DNA of 64,000 nucleotides from the NCBI GenBank assembly GCA_023460935.1, contig JAEWOI010000016.1:1-64000 (forward strand), written 5' to 3'. Below, one piece after another: positions 51,117-59,780 of the stretch. This DNA is from Actinomycetes bacterium. Its GTDB lineage: Bacteria > Actinomycetota > Actinomycetes > Propionibacteriales > Propionibacteriaceae. The position numbers were made by a program, and so were the translations under genes. Below the pieces are notes generated by a model, which saw only the letters and a list, made by a program, of their open reading frames with translations, searched no databases and was not told the DNA's origin. How positions within the stretch are numbered: the first letter of the stretch is position 1; each line of letters opens with the position of its first letter.

Positions 51117-53816
51117 TCAGTGGGCGGCTTCGTGCCAGGACCGGCCGTAGCCGACCGAAACCTCCAGCGGCACGGCCATCTCCACGGCATGGCCCATCTT
51201 GTCGCGGACCAGCTCGGTGAACTCCTCGCGTTCCCCCGGCGCCACCTCGAAGACCAGCTCGTCGTGCACCTGCAGCAGCATCCGGCTGCGCAGCCCACGC
51301 CGAGCGATGGCGTTCTCCACATCGAGCATCGCGACCTTGATCACGTCGGCAGCCGAGCCCTGGATCGGGGCGTTCAGCGCCGCACGCTCGGCCATCTCCC
51401 GCCGCTGGCGGTTGGACGAGGTGAGGTCGGGCAGGTAGCGCCGCCGGCCGAGCACCGTCTCGGTGAACCCCGTGCGGCGAGCGGTGTTGACGATCTCGTA
51501 CAGGTAGTCGCGGACGTGCCCGAACCGCTCGAAGTACTCCTCCATCAGGCCGCGCGCCTCGGACACCTCGATCTTCAGCTGCTGGCTCAGGCCGAAAGCG
51601 CTCAGCCCGTAGGCCAGGCCGTAGTTCATGGCCTTGATCTTCGCCCGCTGCGCGCCGGTCACCTCTCCCGCGGCCACCCCGAACACGCGGGACGCCATGA
51701 TCGTGTGGAAGTCCTCGCCGGAGGCGAAGGCCTCGATCAGGCCGGCGTCGGCCGACTGGTCGGCCATGATCCGCATCTCGATCTGCGAGTAGTCGGCCGT
51801 GAGCAGCGTCTCGTAGCCCTCCCCGACCACGAACGCCTCGCGGATCCGCCGGCCGGCCTCGGTGCGGATCGGGATGTTCTGCAGGTTCGGGTCTGTGGAG
51901 GACAGCCGACCGGTGGCGGCGATCGTCTGCACGTAGGTGGTGTGGATGCGCCCGTCGTCCGCCACGGACTTCAGCAGGCCCTCCACGGTCTGGCGGAGCC
52001 GGATCTGGTCCCGGTGCCGCAGCAGGTGGGCGAGGAACGGGTGCTCGGTCTTGGCGTAGAGGTTCTCCAGCGACTCCGCATCGGTGGTCCAGCCGGTCTG
52101 CGTGCGCCGGGTCTTCGGCATGCCCAGCTCGTCGAACAGCACGCTCTGCAACTGCTTGGGCGAACCGAGGTTGATCGGGTGGCCGAGGATCGCGAAAGCG
52201 TCGGCCTCTGCCGCCGCCACGCCCGCGTCGAAGTCGGAGTGCAGCCGCTGCAGGTAACCCAGGTCGACCGCCACCCCGACCCGCTCCATCGTGGCCAGGG
52301 TGCGGGTCAGGGGCAGCTCCACCTCACGCAGCAGGCTCGCCCCGCCCTGCGCGGTGAGCTCGGTCTCCAACGCTGCGGCCAGGTCGATCACTGCGCGCGC
52401 CCTGATCATCGCGTCATGGCTGGCGGTGTCGTCGAAGCTGAACGCCTCCTGCTCGCCGGTCTCGGCACCGCTGCCGGCCACGGCCAGGTCTCGCCGCAGG
52501 TGCCGGGCGGTCAGGTCGGCCAGGTCGTAAACCCGCTGGTCGGGCCGCAGCAGGTAGGCGGCCAGCTGGGTGTCACTGGCCAGCCCGGCCAGCTCCCAGC
52601 CGCGCGACCACAGCGCGAGCAGCGGGCCCTTGGCGTCGTGCATCGCCTTGGGCGCCGTCTCGTCCGCCAGCCAGGCAGCCAGGGCTGCGTCGTCGTCCGG
52701 CGAGACCTGCGTCACGTCGATCCAGGCGGCCGTGCCGTCCGCGGCGGCGAGCGCGATGCCGGTGACGTCGCCGGCCCCGGAGCGCCACCGTCCGGCGACA
52801 TCGACGCCGACCACACCGGAGCGGGCGTGCGTCTCCAGCCAGCTCCGGACGGAGCCGGCGGGAAGGATCTGCCCGGCTACCTCGAAGCCGCCCTCCGAGC
52901 CGGTGTCATCGGCAGGGAGCGTCTCGAGCAGGCGGTCGCGCAGCACCCGGAACTCCAGGCCGTCGAACAGCGAGTGCACGGCTTCCCGGTCCCAGTCCCG
53001 CCTGGCCAGGTCGGCAACGGTCACCGGCAGCTCGAGGTCTCCGACCAGGGCGTTCAGCTCGCGGTTGCGCACCACATCGGCCAGGTGCTGGCGCAGCGAC
53101 TCGCCCGCCTTTCCGGGAAGCTCGGCGGCGTGCCGCAGCAGGTTCTCCAGGCCGTCGTAGGCGCCCAGCCACTTGGCCGCCGTCTTCGGGCCCACCCCCG
53201 GCACGCCGGGCAGGTTGTCACTCGACTCCCCCACCAGGGCGGCCAGCTCCGGGTAGCGTTCCGGCACCACGAGGTAGCGCTCCAGGACCGCTGCGACGTC
53301 CAGCCGGGCCAGGTCGGAGACCCCCTTGCGCGGGTAGAGGACGGTGGTCCGCTCGTCGACCAGCTGGAGGGTGTCGCGGTCACCGGTGCAGATCAGCACC
53401 CGGTAGCCGGCTGCGGACGCCTGTCGGGCGAGGGTCGCGATGATGTCGTCGGCCTCGAACCCCTCCCGCTCGAGGTGGACGATGTTCAGCGCGTCGAGCA
53501 CCTCCTTGATCAGCCCGATCTGTCCGCTGAACTCGGCCGGCGATGCCGAACGGTTGGCCTTGTACTCGACGTAGCGCTCGCTGCGGAAGGTCTGGCGGGA
53601 GACGTCGAAGGCTACGGCGAGGTGGGTCGGCTGCTCGTCGCGCAGCACGTTGATCAGCATCGAGGTGAACCCGTAGACCGCGTTGGTGTGCTGCCCGGTG
53701 GTGGTTGAGAAGTTCTCCACCGGCAGGGCGAAGAAGGCCCGGTAGGCAACGGAGTGGCCGTCGATGAGCAGCAGGGTGTCGCCGTCGCCGGCGGTCGCCG
53801 TGGATGGGTTCGTCAC
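51117..53816 (-). CDS. polA: DNA polymerase I
   Basis: The 899-residue enzyme has an N-terminal 5'-3' exonuclease (LLIDGHSVAYRAFFALP, ICTGDRDTLQLV, ALVGESSDNLPGVPGVGPKT), a central 3'-5' exonuclease fold and a C-terminal polymerase (motif A LTADYSQIEMRIMA, motif B RAKIKAMNYGLAYGLS, motif C QVHDELVFEV). In the central domain the expected Asp-X-Glu reads VGVDVAGRW, so proofreading is probably lost, as in other actinobacterial PolA. It is followed on the left by a 79-base gap before the cap-like gene end. Confidence 0.96.
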   Translation of the reverse strand: MTNPSTATAGDGDTLLLIDGHSVAYRAFFALPVENFSTTTGQHTNAVYGFTSMLINVLRDEQPTHLAVAFDVSRQTFRSERYVEYKANRSASPAEFSGQIGLIKEVLDALNIVHLEREGFEADDIIATLARQASAAGYRVLICTGDRDTLQLVDERTTVLYPRKGVSDLARLDVAAVLERYLVVPERYPELAALVGESSDNLPGVPGVGPKTAAKWLGAYDGLENLLRHAAELPGKAGESLRQHLADVVRNRELNALVGDLELPVTVADLARRDWDREAVHSLFDGLEFRVLRDRLLETLPADDTGSEGGFEVAGQILPAGSVRSWLETHARSGVVGVDVAGRWRSGAGDVTGIALAAADGTAAWIDVTQVSPDDDAALAAWLADETAPKAMHDAKGPLLALWSRGWELAGLASDTQLAAYLLRPDQRVYDLADLTARHLRRDLAVAGSGAETGEQEAFSFDDTASHDAMIRARAVIDLAAALETELTAQGGASLLREVELPLTRTLATMERVGVAVDLGYLQRLHSDFDAGVAAAEADAFAILGHPINLGSPKQLQSVLFDELGMPKTRRTQTGWTTDAESLENLYAKTEHPFLAHLLRHRDQIRLRQTVEGLLKSVADDGRIHTTYVQTIAATGRLSSTDPNLQNIPIRTEAGRRIREAFVVGEGYETLLTADYSQIEMRIMADQSADAGLIEAFASGEDFHTIMASRVFGVAAGEVTGAQRAKIKAMNYGLAYGLSAFGLSQQLKIEVSEARGLMEEYFERFGHVRDYLYEIVNTARRTGFTETVLGRRRYLPDLTSSNRQRREMAERAALNAPIQGSAADVIKVAMLDVENAIARRGLRSRMLLQVHDELVFEVAPGEREEFTELVRDKMGHAVEMAVPLEVSVGYGRSWHEAAH

Positions 53817-53878
53817 AGTCTGGAACCTTATCCCCCGGCTCCCCCGGTCCGGCCGGTCGCTGTGCGAAGGTTGGCGCC

Positions 53879-54283
53879 ATGAACGTACCGGACTGGTTCA
53901 CCGGCCTGCGCAGCCCGCTGGACGACAAGCTGGGGGTCGAGCTGCTGGAGGTCACCCCCACGCGCGCCGTGGGCAGGGCTCCGGTGGTCGGCAACACCCA
54001 GCCGTTCGGGCTGTGGCACGGCGGCGCCTCCTGCGTGCTGGCCGAGAGCCTCGCATCGCTCGCGGCTGCGGCCGAGGTGGGCCCGCAGGGTGCGGTAACG
54101 GGCGTCGACATCAACGCCACGCACCTGCGCCCCGCCACGGCGGGCTGGGTCACCGGCACCGCGACCGCCATCCGGATCGGCGGGAAGCTGGCGACCTACG
54201 ACATCTCCCTGGTCGACGATGCGGGCGATCAGGTCTGCGCGGCGCGGATCACCGTCTTCCTCAAGCGCCCCGGCCGCGACTGA
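53879..54283 (+). CDS. Hotdog-fold acyl-CoA thioesterase (PaaI type)
   Basis: The 134-residue protein has the hotdog motif QPFGLWHGGASCVLAES (residues about 41-57) followed by GVDINATHLRPATAGWVTGT, typical of PaaI/hydroxybenzoyl-CoA thioesterases. The specific acyl-CoA is not evident. It sits divergent from polA and convergent with the ANTAR regulator, the usual neighbourhood in actinobacteria. Confidence 0.88.
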   Translation: MNVPDWFTGLRSPLDDKLGVELLEVTPTRAVGRAPVVGNTQPFGLWHGGASCVLAESLASLAAAAEVGPQGAVTGVDINATHLRPATAGWVTGTATAIRIGGKLATYDISLVDDAGDQVCAARITVFLKRPGRD

Positions 54284-54296
54284 GCCTGGCGCGCCG

Positions 54297-54350
54297 GGAA
54301 CCGTCCCCGGCGCACCAGGAACCGTCCCCGGCTGGCCGGGGACGGTTCCT
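54297..54350. repeat. GGGGACGGTTCC repeat between convergent genes
   Basis: Two direct copies of GGAACCGTCCCCGGC begin at 54297 and 54318 (21-base period), and an inverted copy ends at 54349. The second and third arms form a nearly loopless perfect stem of 16 bp (54317-54332 with 54335-54350), followed by TTCAG. It fills the space between the thioesterase stop and the stop of the convergent regulator, so it may also serve as a bidirectional terminator. Confidence 0.85.
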
Positions 54351-54356
54351 TTCAGG

Positions 54357-54992
54357 TCACTTCTTCAGCGGCTTCGGCTTCCCGCCGGCCCGGGAGTGGT
54401 CGATGACGCCCTCGGCGACCTCCCGCATCGACTTGCGCAGGTCCATCGCCGTCTTCTGGATCCAGCGGAAGGCCTCCGGCTCGGTCAGGCCAAGGCCCTC
54501 CTGCAGCAGCCCCTTGGCCTGGTCCACGGCCTTCCGGGACGCGAACCGCTCCTCCAGGTCCGCCACCTCGGCCTCCACCGCACGGATCTCGGCGAAGCGC
54601 GCCATGGCGATCTCGATCGCCGGCACCACGTCGGAGGCGTCGAACGGCTTCACCACGTAGGCCATGGCGCCGGCGTCGCGGGCCCGCTCCACGAGCTCAC
54701 GCTGGCTGAACGCGGTCAGCATGACGACCGGTGCGATCCGCTCCTCGGCGATCGCAGCGGCCGCGGAGATGCCGTCCATCTTCGGCATCTTCACATCCAT
54801 CACCACCAGGTCGGGGGTGAGCTTGCGGGCCAGTTCGAGGGCCTCCTCGCCGTCGCCGGCCTCGGCGATCACGTCGTAGCCCTCGTCGGTCAGCAGTTCG
54901 ACGAGGTCGAGCCGGATCAACGCCTCGTCCTCGGCCACGAGCACCCGCAGGGGCGCGTCTTCGGGACGGTCTTCGTCGGCTGTGTGCACCAT
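54357..54992 (-). CDS. pdtaR: ANTAR-domain response regulator (PdtaR-like)
   Basis: The 211-residue protein joins a receiver domain (RVLVAEDEALIRLDLVELL, phospho-acceptor Asp in LVVMDVKMPKMDG near residue 69) to a coiled linker and an ANTAR RNA-binding domain (ASRKAVDQAKGLLQEGLGLT then EPEAFRWIQKTAMDLRKSM). It fits PdtaR of mycobacteria, an antiterminator responding to a PdtaS-type kinase; no kinase is adjacent here. The tail is Lys/Pro rich. The start ATG gives MVHTADEDRP. Confidence 0.93.
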   Translation of the reverse strand: MVHTADEDRPEDAPLRVLVAEDEALIRLDLVELLTDEGYDVIAEAGDGEEALELARKLTPDLVVMDVKMPKMDGISAAAAIAEERIAPVVMLTAFSQRELVERARDAGAMAYVVKPFDASDVVPAIEIAMARFAEIRAVEAEVADLEERFASRKAVDQAKGLLQEGLGLTEPEAFRWIQKTAMDLRKSMREVAEGVIDHSRAGGKPKPLKK

Positions 54993-55074
54993 GGTCGCTT
55001 CCTGGCTGGGCGTTCTCTGCAGATGGGGGCAGGTCGAGGTTACAGGCCCCGGCTTGGGGGCCGCCAAGTTGTGA

Positions 55075-55080
55075 CACAAT
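55075..55080 (+). promoter_or_regulatory. Possible -10 box of tRNA-Leu
   Basis: CACAAT lies 12 bases before the tRNA 5' end, with a weak TTGGGG -35 about 15 bases upstream. The spacing suits a short tRNA leader, but the -35 match is poor. Confidence 0.35.
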
Positions 55081-55092
55081 CTCTGGGCACCT

Positions 55093-55175
55093 GCCGGGGT
55101 GGCGGAATGGTATACGCGGACGGCTCAAACCCGTCTGCCCGCAAGGGCGTAGGGGTTCGAATCCCCTCCTCGGCA
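55093..55175 (+). tRNA. tRNA-Leu (anticodon CAA)
   Basis: An 83-base cloverleaf is readable. The acceptor stem pairs GCCGGGG with CCTCGGC. The D-arm has GTGGCGGAATGG. The anticodon stem GACGG/CCGTC encloses CTCAAAC with anticodon CAA. A variable arm of class II size (TGCCCGCAAGGGCG) and the T-arm GGGGTTCGAATCCCC follow. The long variable arm supports leucine. CCA is not encoded; the gene is followed by CC then G. Confidence 0.95.
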
Positions 55176-55257
55176 CCGTTGCTCCCACCCCTTCCCAGCC
55201 TCGGCCAGCGCCCGCGAGCGTAGAATTGATGACGTCCGGCCGGCTCGAGGAGGAGCC

Positions 55258-55638
55258 ATGACGAGCGTGCTGCTCGCGTTCGTGCTCGCGGTAGTGCTGG
55301 TACTCGGCTTCGTGGTCAGCGGCCGCGCGAGAGCCCGGTCGAAGGGCCGGACCACTTCCGCCGGCTGGGTCGCGCTGGTCACCGGCGGGTTGGGGCTGGT
55401 GGCGCTCGGGGCGCCCCTCCTGGAGAGCTGGCTTGGCCGCTCCGGCACGCTCATGGAACGGTTCGGGTGGCTGCTGCCGGCATCGGTCACGCTCGGCCTG
55501 GTCGCGCTGGGGACGGCGGTGTTCGCCGTGGCCACCGGAGAACGCGGGTGGCGCACCTGGACCGGCCTCGCCTGCGGCGCCCTGGTCAGCGGATTCTGGC
55601 TGGTCTTCGCCATCGGCGAGCTGCTCTACCCCCACTAG
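55258..55638 (+). CDS. Small membrane protein of unknown function
   Basis: The 126-residue protein has four predicted membrane helices (about 2-22, 36-52, 70-92 and 100-122) and a basic loop RARARSKGRT after the first. I do not recognise a family. The ATG follows GAGGAG at suitable spacing. It stands alone between the tRNA and the convergent dehydrogenase gene. Confidence 0.7.
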   Translation: MTSVLLAFVLAVVLVLGFVVSGRARARSKGRTTSAGWVALVTGGLGLVALGAPLLESWLGRSGTLMERFGWLLPASVTLGLVALGTAVFAVATGERGWRTWTGLACGALVSGFWLVFAIGELLYPH

Positions 55639-55655
55639 TCGGCTGCGCCGGCGGC

Positions 55656-56798
55656 TCAGCCCAGCGCCAGCTCCACCACCGCGCGCCCGGACACCTGGCC
55701 GTGCTCGAGCAGCCGGTAGGTCGACTCGGCCGCGGCAAGGGGCACCCGCTGCGACACGACCCCGCAGTAGTCCAGGACGCCACGGGCCGCCAGGTCGACG
55801 ACGATCGGCAGGTCCGTCCGGGTGCGGGCGCCGTAGGAACCGCAGACCTGCTGGCCGCGCCGCACGATCCGGTTGATCTCGACCGCGGCCGTGGCTGCCC
55901 CGGCGGCCAGGCCCACCGGCACCATCCGGCCGCCGTCGGCGAGCAGCGTGAGGGCCTGCTCGAAGGTGGCCGGGAAGCCCAGCGCCTCGATCGCCACATC
56001 CACGCCGCGACCGGCGGTGATCTCGAACACCCGGTCGCGTGCGTCCACGGCCCGCGCGTTGATCACGTCGGAGGCGCCGTAGCCGATCGCGGCCTCCAGC
56101 TTCTCGTCGTCAACGTCGATCGCGATGATCCGGCGGGCCCCCAGTTCGTGGGCCACCTGCACGATGTTGGAGCCGACCCCGCCGATGCCGATCACCGCCA
56201 CCGTCTCGCCGTACCGCAGGTCCGCGCCGCGGCGCACCGCGCCGTAGGCCGTCATCGCCGCACACCCGAGGATGGCCGCCGCCACCGGGTCCATGCCCGG
56301 GCGCATCGGGGCCACCGCCGTGACCGGCACCACGCAGTACTCGGCCAGGCCGCCCATCGAGTACTGGGCCACCACGTTGCCGTCCAGGTCGGCCAGGCGG
56401 CTGCTGCCGTCGAACAGTTGGCCCTTCAGCCGGTTGAACTCGAAGAACGGCGGGCACAGGTCGTCACGGCCCCGCGCGCACTCCGCGCACCGACCGCACG
56501 GCATCAGGAACGCCCCGCAGACCTGGTCGCCCACCTGCAGGCCGCTGGGCGGCGTGTTGGGGCCGAAGGCGACGATCGTGCCCGACACCTCGTGGCCCAG
56601 CACCGCCGGGGTCGGGAAGGCGATCTTGCCGGCCATCACGTGCAGGTCGGAGTGACACAGGCCGCAGGCCGTCACCTTGAGCAGCACCTCGCCCGAGTGC
56701 GGCTGCGGCGTACGGAGCCGGCGCACCTCGAGCGGCTCGCCCGGGGCGACCAGCACGGCCGCACGCATCGTCTCGGGAAGATCGCTGATCTCGTCCAC
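55656..56798 (-). CDS. Zinc-dependent alcohol dehydrogenase
   Basis: The 380-residue medium-chain dehydrogenase has catalytic zinc ligands in CGLCHSDLH and GHEVSG, a structural zinc site CGRCAECARGRDDLC and the coenzyme loop VIGIGGVGSNIVQVA. It should oxidise an alcohol or reduce an aldehyde with NAD(P). The substrate is not evident. It starts with GTG; an ATG ten codons later is the alternative. The promoter upstream carries a TTGACA box inside an inverted repeat, so it may be regulated. Confidence 0.9.
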   Translation of the reverse strand: MDEISDLPETMRAAVLVAPGEPLEVRRLRTPQPHSGEVLLKVTACGLCHSDLHVMAGKIAFPTPAVLGHEVSGTIVAFGPNTPPSGLQVGDQVCGAFLMPCGRCAECARGRDDLCPPFFEFNRLKGQLFDGSSRLADLDGNVVAQYSMGGLAEYCVVPVTAVAPMRPGMDPVAAAILGCAAMTAYGAVRRGADLRYGETVAVIGIGGVGSNIVQVAHELGARRIIAIDVDDEKLEAAIGYGASDVINARAVDARDRVFEITAGRGVDVAIEALGFPATFEQALTLLADGGRMVPVGLAAGAATAAVEINRIVRRGQQVCGSYGARTRTDLPIVVDLAARGVLDYCGVVSQRVPLAAAESTYRLLEHGQVSGRAVVELALG

Positions 56799-56848
56799 TG
56801 GCTCGCCTGTCGCTAGCGCCTGCGAGACCCGGCACCGGGCTCACTCGA

Positions 56849-56887
56849 AAACTAGCGACAACACTTTGTCCTGTCAATAGGTCAAAG
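56849..56887 (-). promoter_or_regulatory. Promoter with overlapping operator for the alcohol dehydrogenase
   Basis: On the minus strand TTGACA (56872-56877) and TAGTTT (56849-56854) are spaced by 17 bases, the best sigma-70 pair in the window. An inverted repeat CTTTGTCCT (56864-56872) with AGGTCAAAG (56879-56887), one mismatch, spans the -35 box, which suggests a repressor site. A similar sequence occurs upstream of hppA at 19681-19696. Confidence 0.65.
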
Positions 56888-56891
56888 GTGC

Positions 56892-58298
56892 TCAGTCCAT
56901 TTCGTAGACCCGCAGGGAATTGGTCGACCGGGTGTGCCGCCCGGGGTTGCCGGCGACGATCACCACCCGGTCGCCGTGCTGCACCAGGCCGGTCTCGGTG
57001 AGCCCGGCCTGCACCGAATCGACCATCGCGTCGGTGTCGGTGTACTCCGGCGTCACGTAGGACTGCACGCCCCAGCACAGCGTCAGCTCCGCCGCTGTCT
57101 TCGGCAGCGGGGTGAAGGCCATGATCGGCACCTCCGAACGCAGCCGCGCCAGGCGGTGCGGGGTGTCGCCGGAGATCGTGAACGCTGCCAGGTACTTCGC
57201 CTGGACCCGCTCGGCCACCTCCACAGCGGCCTTGGAGATCACCCCCGATGTGGTGTGCGGGTTCCAGTCGATGCCGCGGATCTTGTCCAGGCCCTCGGTC
57301 TCGGTGCGCGTGATGATCCGGGACATCACGTCGACCGCCTCGATCGGGTACTCCCCCACCGCGGTCTCGCCGGAAAGCATCACCGCGTCTGCGCCGTCAA
57401 GGATCGCGTTGGCCACGTCGGAAGCCTCGGCCCGGGTCGGGCGGTGCGACGTGATCATCGACTCCAGCATCTGGGTTGCCACGATCACCGGCTTGGCCCA
57501 GGTGCGGGCCGCATCGATGATGCGCTTCTGCACCCCGGGAACGTCTTCCAGCGGAAGTTCCACGCCCAGGTCGCCACGGGCCACCATGAACGCGTCGAAG
57601 GTGTCGATGATGGCGTCCAGGTTCTCGATCGCCTGCGGCTTCTCCAGCTTCGCGATCACCGGGACGTGCCGGCCCTCCTCGTCCATCACGCGCCGCACCG
57701 GCTCGATGTCACTGGCGTTGCGCACGAAGGACAGCGCGACCATGTCCACGCCGTGGCGCAGCGCCCAGCGCAGGTCCCGCTCGTCCTTCTCGCTCAGCGC
57801 AGGCACGCTCACCGGCACCCCGGGCAGGTTGATGCCCTTGTGGTCGGACACCCTGCCGCCGACCACGACCTCTGTGACGACATCCGTACCGGTCACCTCG
57901 ACAGCCCGCAGCTCGATGGCCCCGTCGTTGATCAGGATCTGGTCACCGGGCCGGACGTCGTCGGTAAGGGTCTTCAGCGTGGTGGACGCCCGCTCCGCGG
58001 TCCCGTCCACGTCCTCGGTCGTGATGGTGAAGGTGTCGCCGGCCTCCAGCCAGGCCTCGCCGTCGGTGAACTTGCCCAGCCGGATCTTCGGACCCTGCAG
58101 GTCGGCCAGGACGCCGACCGGCCGGGACGCAGCCCTGGCCGCGTCCCGGATCCAGCCCAGCCGCCTGGCGTGCACCACGTGGTCACCGTGGCTCATGTTC
58201 AGCCGGGCGACGTTCATGCCGGCGTTGACGAGGTTGACGATCATCTCGGCCGACTCGGTGGCCGGCCCGATCGTGCAGACGATCTTTGCTCTACGCAC
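56892..58298 (-). CDS. pyk: Pyruvate kinase
   Basis: The 468-residue enzyme makes pyruvate and ATP from PEP. It has KIVCTIGPATES at the N terminus, NVARLNMSHGDH, the Mg-binding MVARGDLGVELPLEDVPGVQ and the allosteric C domain. The start and end match the family length. It lies alone on the minus strand between the dehydrogenase and rluD-like genes. Confidence 0.97.
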   Translation of the reverse strand: MRRAKIVCTIGPATESAEMIVNLVNAGMNVARLNMSHGDHVVHARRLGWIRDAARAASRPVGVLADLQGPKIRLGKFTDGEAWLEAGDTFTITTEDVDGTAERASTTLKTLTDDVRPGDQILINDGAIELRAVEVTGTDVVTEVVVGGRVSDHKGINLPGVPVSVPALSEKDERDLRWALRHGVDMVALSFVRNASDIEPVRRVMDEEGRHVPVIAKLEKPQAIENLDAIIDTFDAFMVARGDLGVELPLEDVPGVQKRIIDAARTWAKPVIVATQMLESMITSHRPTRAEASDVANAILDGADAVMLSGETAVGEYPIEAVDVMSRIITRTETEGLDKIRGIDWNPHTTSGVISKAAVEVAERVQAKYLAAFTISGDTPHRLARLRSEVPIMAFTPLPKTAAELTLCWGVQSYVTPEYTDTDAMVDSVQAGLTETGLVQHGDRVVIVAGNPGRHTRSTNSLRVYEMD

Positions 58299-58337
58299 GC
58301 TCCGACCCTATCCCGATCGGCTGGCGACGCACCTGGC

Positions 58338-59252
58338 TCAACCGCGGACGAGCTGAAGGGCTGCGGCGAGGTCGTCGGGATAGGCGGAGTGGAACCGTAC
58401 CGGCTCCCCGGTCCGCGGGTGGGTGAAGCCGAGCTCGACGGCGTGCAGCCACTGCCGCTCCAGGCCGAGGCGGGCGGCGAGCACTGGGTCGCCACCGTAG
58501 GTCGGGTCACCGACGCAGGGGTGCTTGATGGCCTGCATGTGCACCCTGATCTGGTGGGTGCGGCCGGTCTCGAGGTGCACCTCCAGCAGGGTGACCGCCC
58601 GGAACGCCTCGAGCATCCGGTAGTGGGTGACGCTGTGCCGGCCGCCGGCGACCACCGCCATCTTGTAGTCCGCCCCGGGGTGGCGTCCGATCGGCGCCTC
58701 GATGGTGCCCTCGAACGGGTCGGGGTGGCCCTGGACGAGCGTGTGGTAGACCTTCTCCACCTCGCGGGAGCGGAAGGCCCGCTTGAGCAGGGTGTAGGCG
58801 GTCTCGCTCTTGGCCACCACCATCAGCCCGGAAGTGCCCACGTCGAGCCGCTGCACCACCCCCTGCCGTTCGGCTGCGCCCGAAGTGGAGATCCGGAAGC
58901 CGGCGGCGGCCAGGTGCTCCACCACCGACGGCCCGTCCCAGCCGAGGCTCGGGTGGGCGGCAACGCCCGCCGGCTTGTCCACCACAACGATGTCGGCGTC
59001 GTCGTGCACGATCGTGATCCCGGCCACCTCCGCCGGTACCACCGAGACCGTCGGCGCGGTGCTGATCTCGACCTCGAGGAGGTCACCGGCGCGCACCCGG
59101 TGCGACTTCGCCACGGCCACAGAGTTCACCAGCACGCCACCGCCTGCGGCGAGCTCCTCGATCCGGCTGCGGGACAGCCCGGTCATCCTGGCCGCGGCTG
59201 CGTCCACCCGGTCACCGTCCAGCCCGTCCGGCACCAGCCAGACGCTAGCCAT
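58338..59252 (-). CDS. rluD: RluD-family pseudouridine synthase
   Basis: The 304-residue enzyme has an N-terminal S4 RNA-binding domain (about residues 12-70), then the synthase core with VQRLDVGTSGLMVVAKSETA (catalytic Asp) and LETGRTHQIRVHMQAIKHPC. It modifies uridines in large-subunit rRNA or in tRNA; the exact target within RluA/C/D types cannot be fixed. It overlaps lspA by 8 bases. Confidence 0.92.
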   Translation of the reverse strand: MASVWLVPDGLDGDRVDAAAARMTGLSRSRIEELAAGGGVLVNSVAVAKSHRVRAGDLLEVEISTAPTVSVVPAEVAGITIVHDDADIVVVDKPAGVAAHPSLGWDGPSVVEHLAAAGFRISTSGAAERQGVVQRLDVGTSGLMVVAKSETAYTLLKRAFRSREVEKVYHTLVQGHPDPFEGTIEAPIGRHPGADYKMAVVAGGRHSVTHYRMLEAFRAVTLLEVHLETGRTHQIRVHMQAIKHPCVGDPTYGGDPVLAARLGLERQWLHAVELGFTHPRTGEPVRFHSAYPDDLAAALQLVRG

Positions 59253-59757
59253 CCCCGGCCTCCGCGCCCTCCTTCAGGCGCAGGCCGTCCGGCTGCACCT
59301 GCGTGACCAGCGAGAGCCAGGCCACCAGCACCGCAGCTGCGGTGATGAAGATGTCGGCGACGTTGAAGATCGCGAAGTACGGCAGCTGGATGAAGTCGAC
59401 CACGTGGCCGTGGAACGGAGTCGGCTCACGGAAGAGGCGGTCGGCGAGGTTGCCGGCGATGCCGGCGAGCAGGAACCCGGTGACCACTGCCCAGCCGGTG
59501 TGCCGCACCCGCGGCAGCAGCCAGCCCAGCACTCCGGCCAGCGCCAGCATGGCGATCACGGTGAACACGACGGTGGCGTTCTCGCCCATGCTGAAGGCAG
59601 CGCCGGGGTTGCGGATCAGCTGCAGCGTGACCAGGCCGCCCAGCAGCGGGATCGGCCGCTGCGGGTCCAGCCCGGCGATCGCCACAGCCTTGGTGACCTG
59701 GTCGAGCACCAGCCCGGCCAGCCCGATCCCGAGGCACAGCCAGCGGAGCCAGGTCAC
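59245..59757 (-). CDS. lspA: Lipoprotein signal peptidase II
   Basis: The 170-residue membrane protease has four helices and the two aspartates in the family motifs NPGAAFSMGEN plus GNLADRLFR and IFNVADIFITAAAV. It cuts prolipoproteins at the lipobox, the step that the lipoproteins in this window require. I use the GTG giving MTWLRWLCLG. No strong ribosome-binding site is visible, and it starts 23 bases after the traR stop. Confidence 0.94.
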   Translation of the reverse strand: MTWLRWLCLGIGLAGLVLDQVTKAVAIAGLDPQRPIPLLGGLVTLQLIRNPGAAFSMGENATVVFTVIAMLALAGVLGWLLPRVRHTGWAVVTGFLLAGIAGNLADRLFREPTPFHGHVVDFIQLPYFAIFNVADIFITAAAVLVAWLSLVTQVQPDGLRLKEGAEAGDG

Positions 59758-59780
59758 CCGGGCGCCCGTGGTGGGGACGG

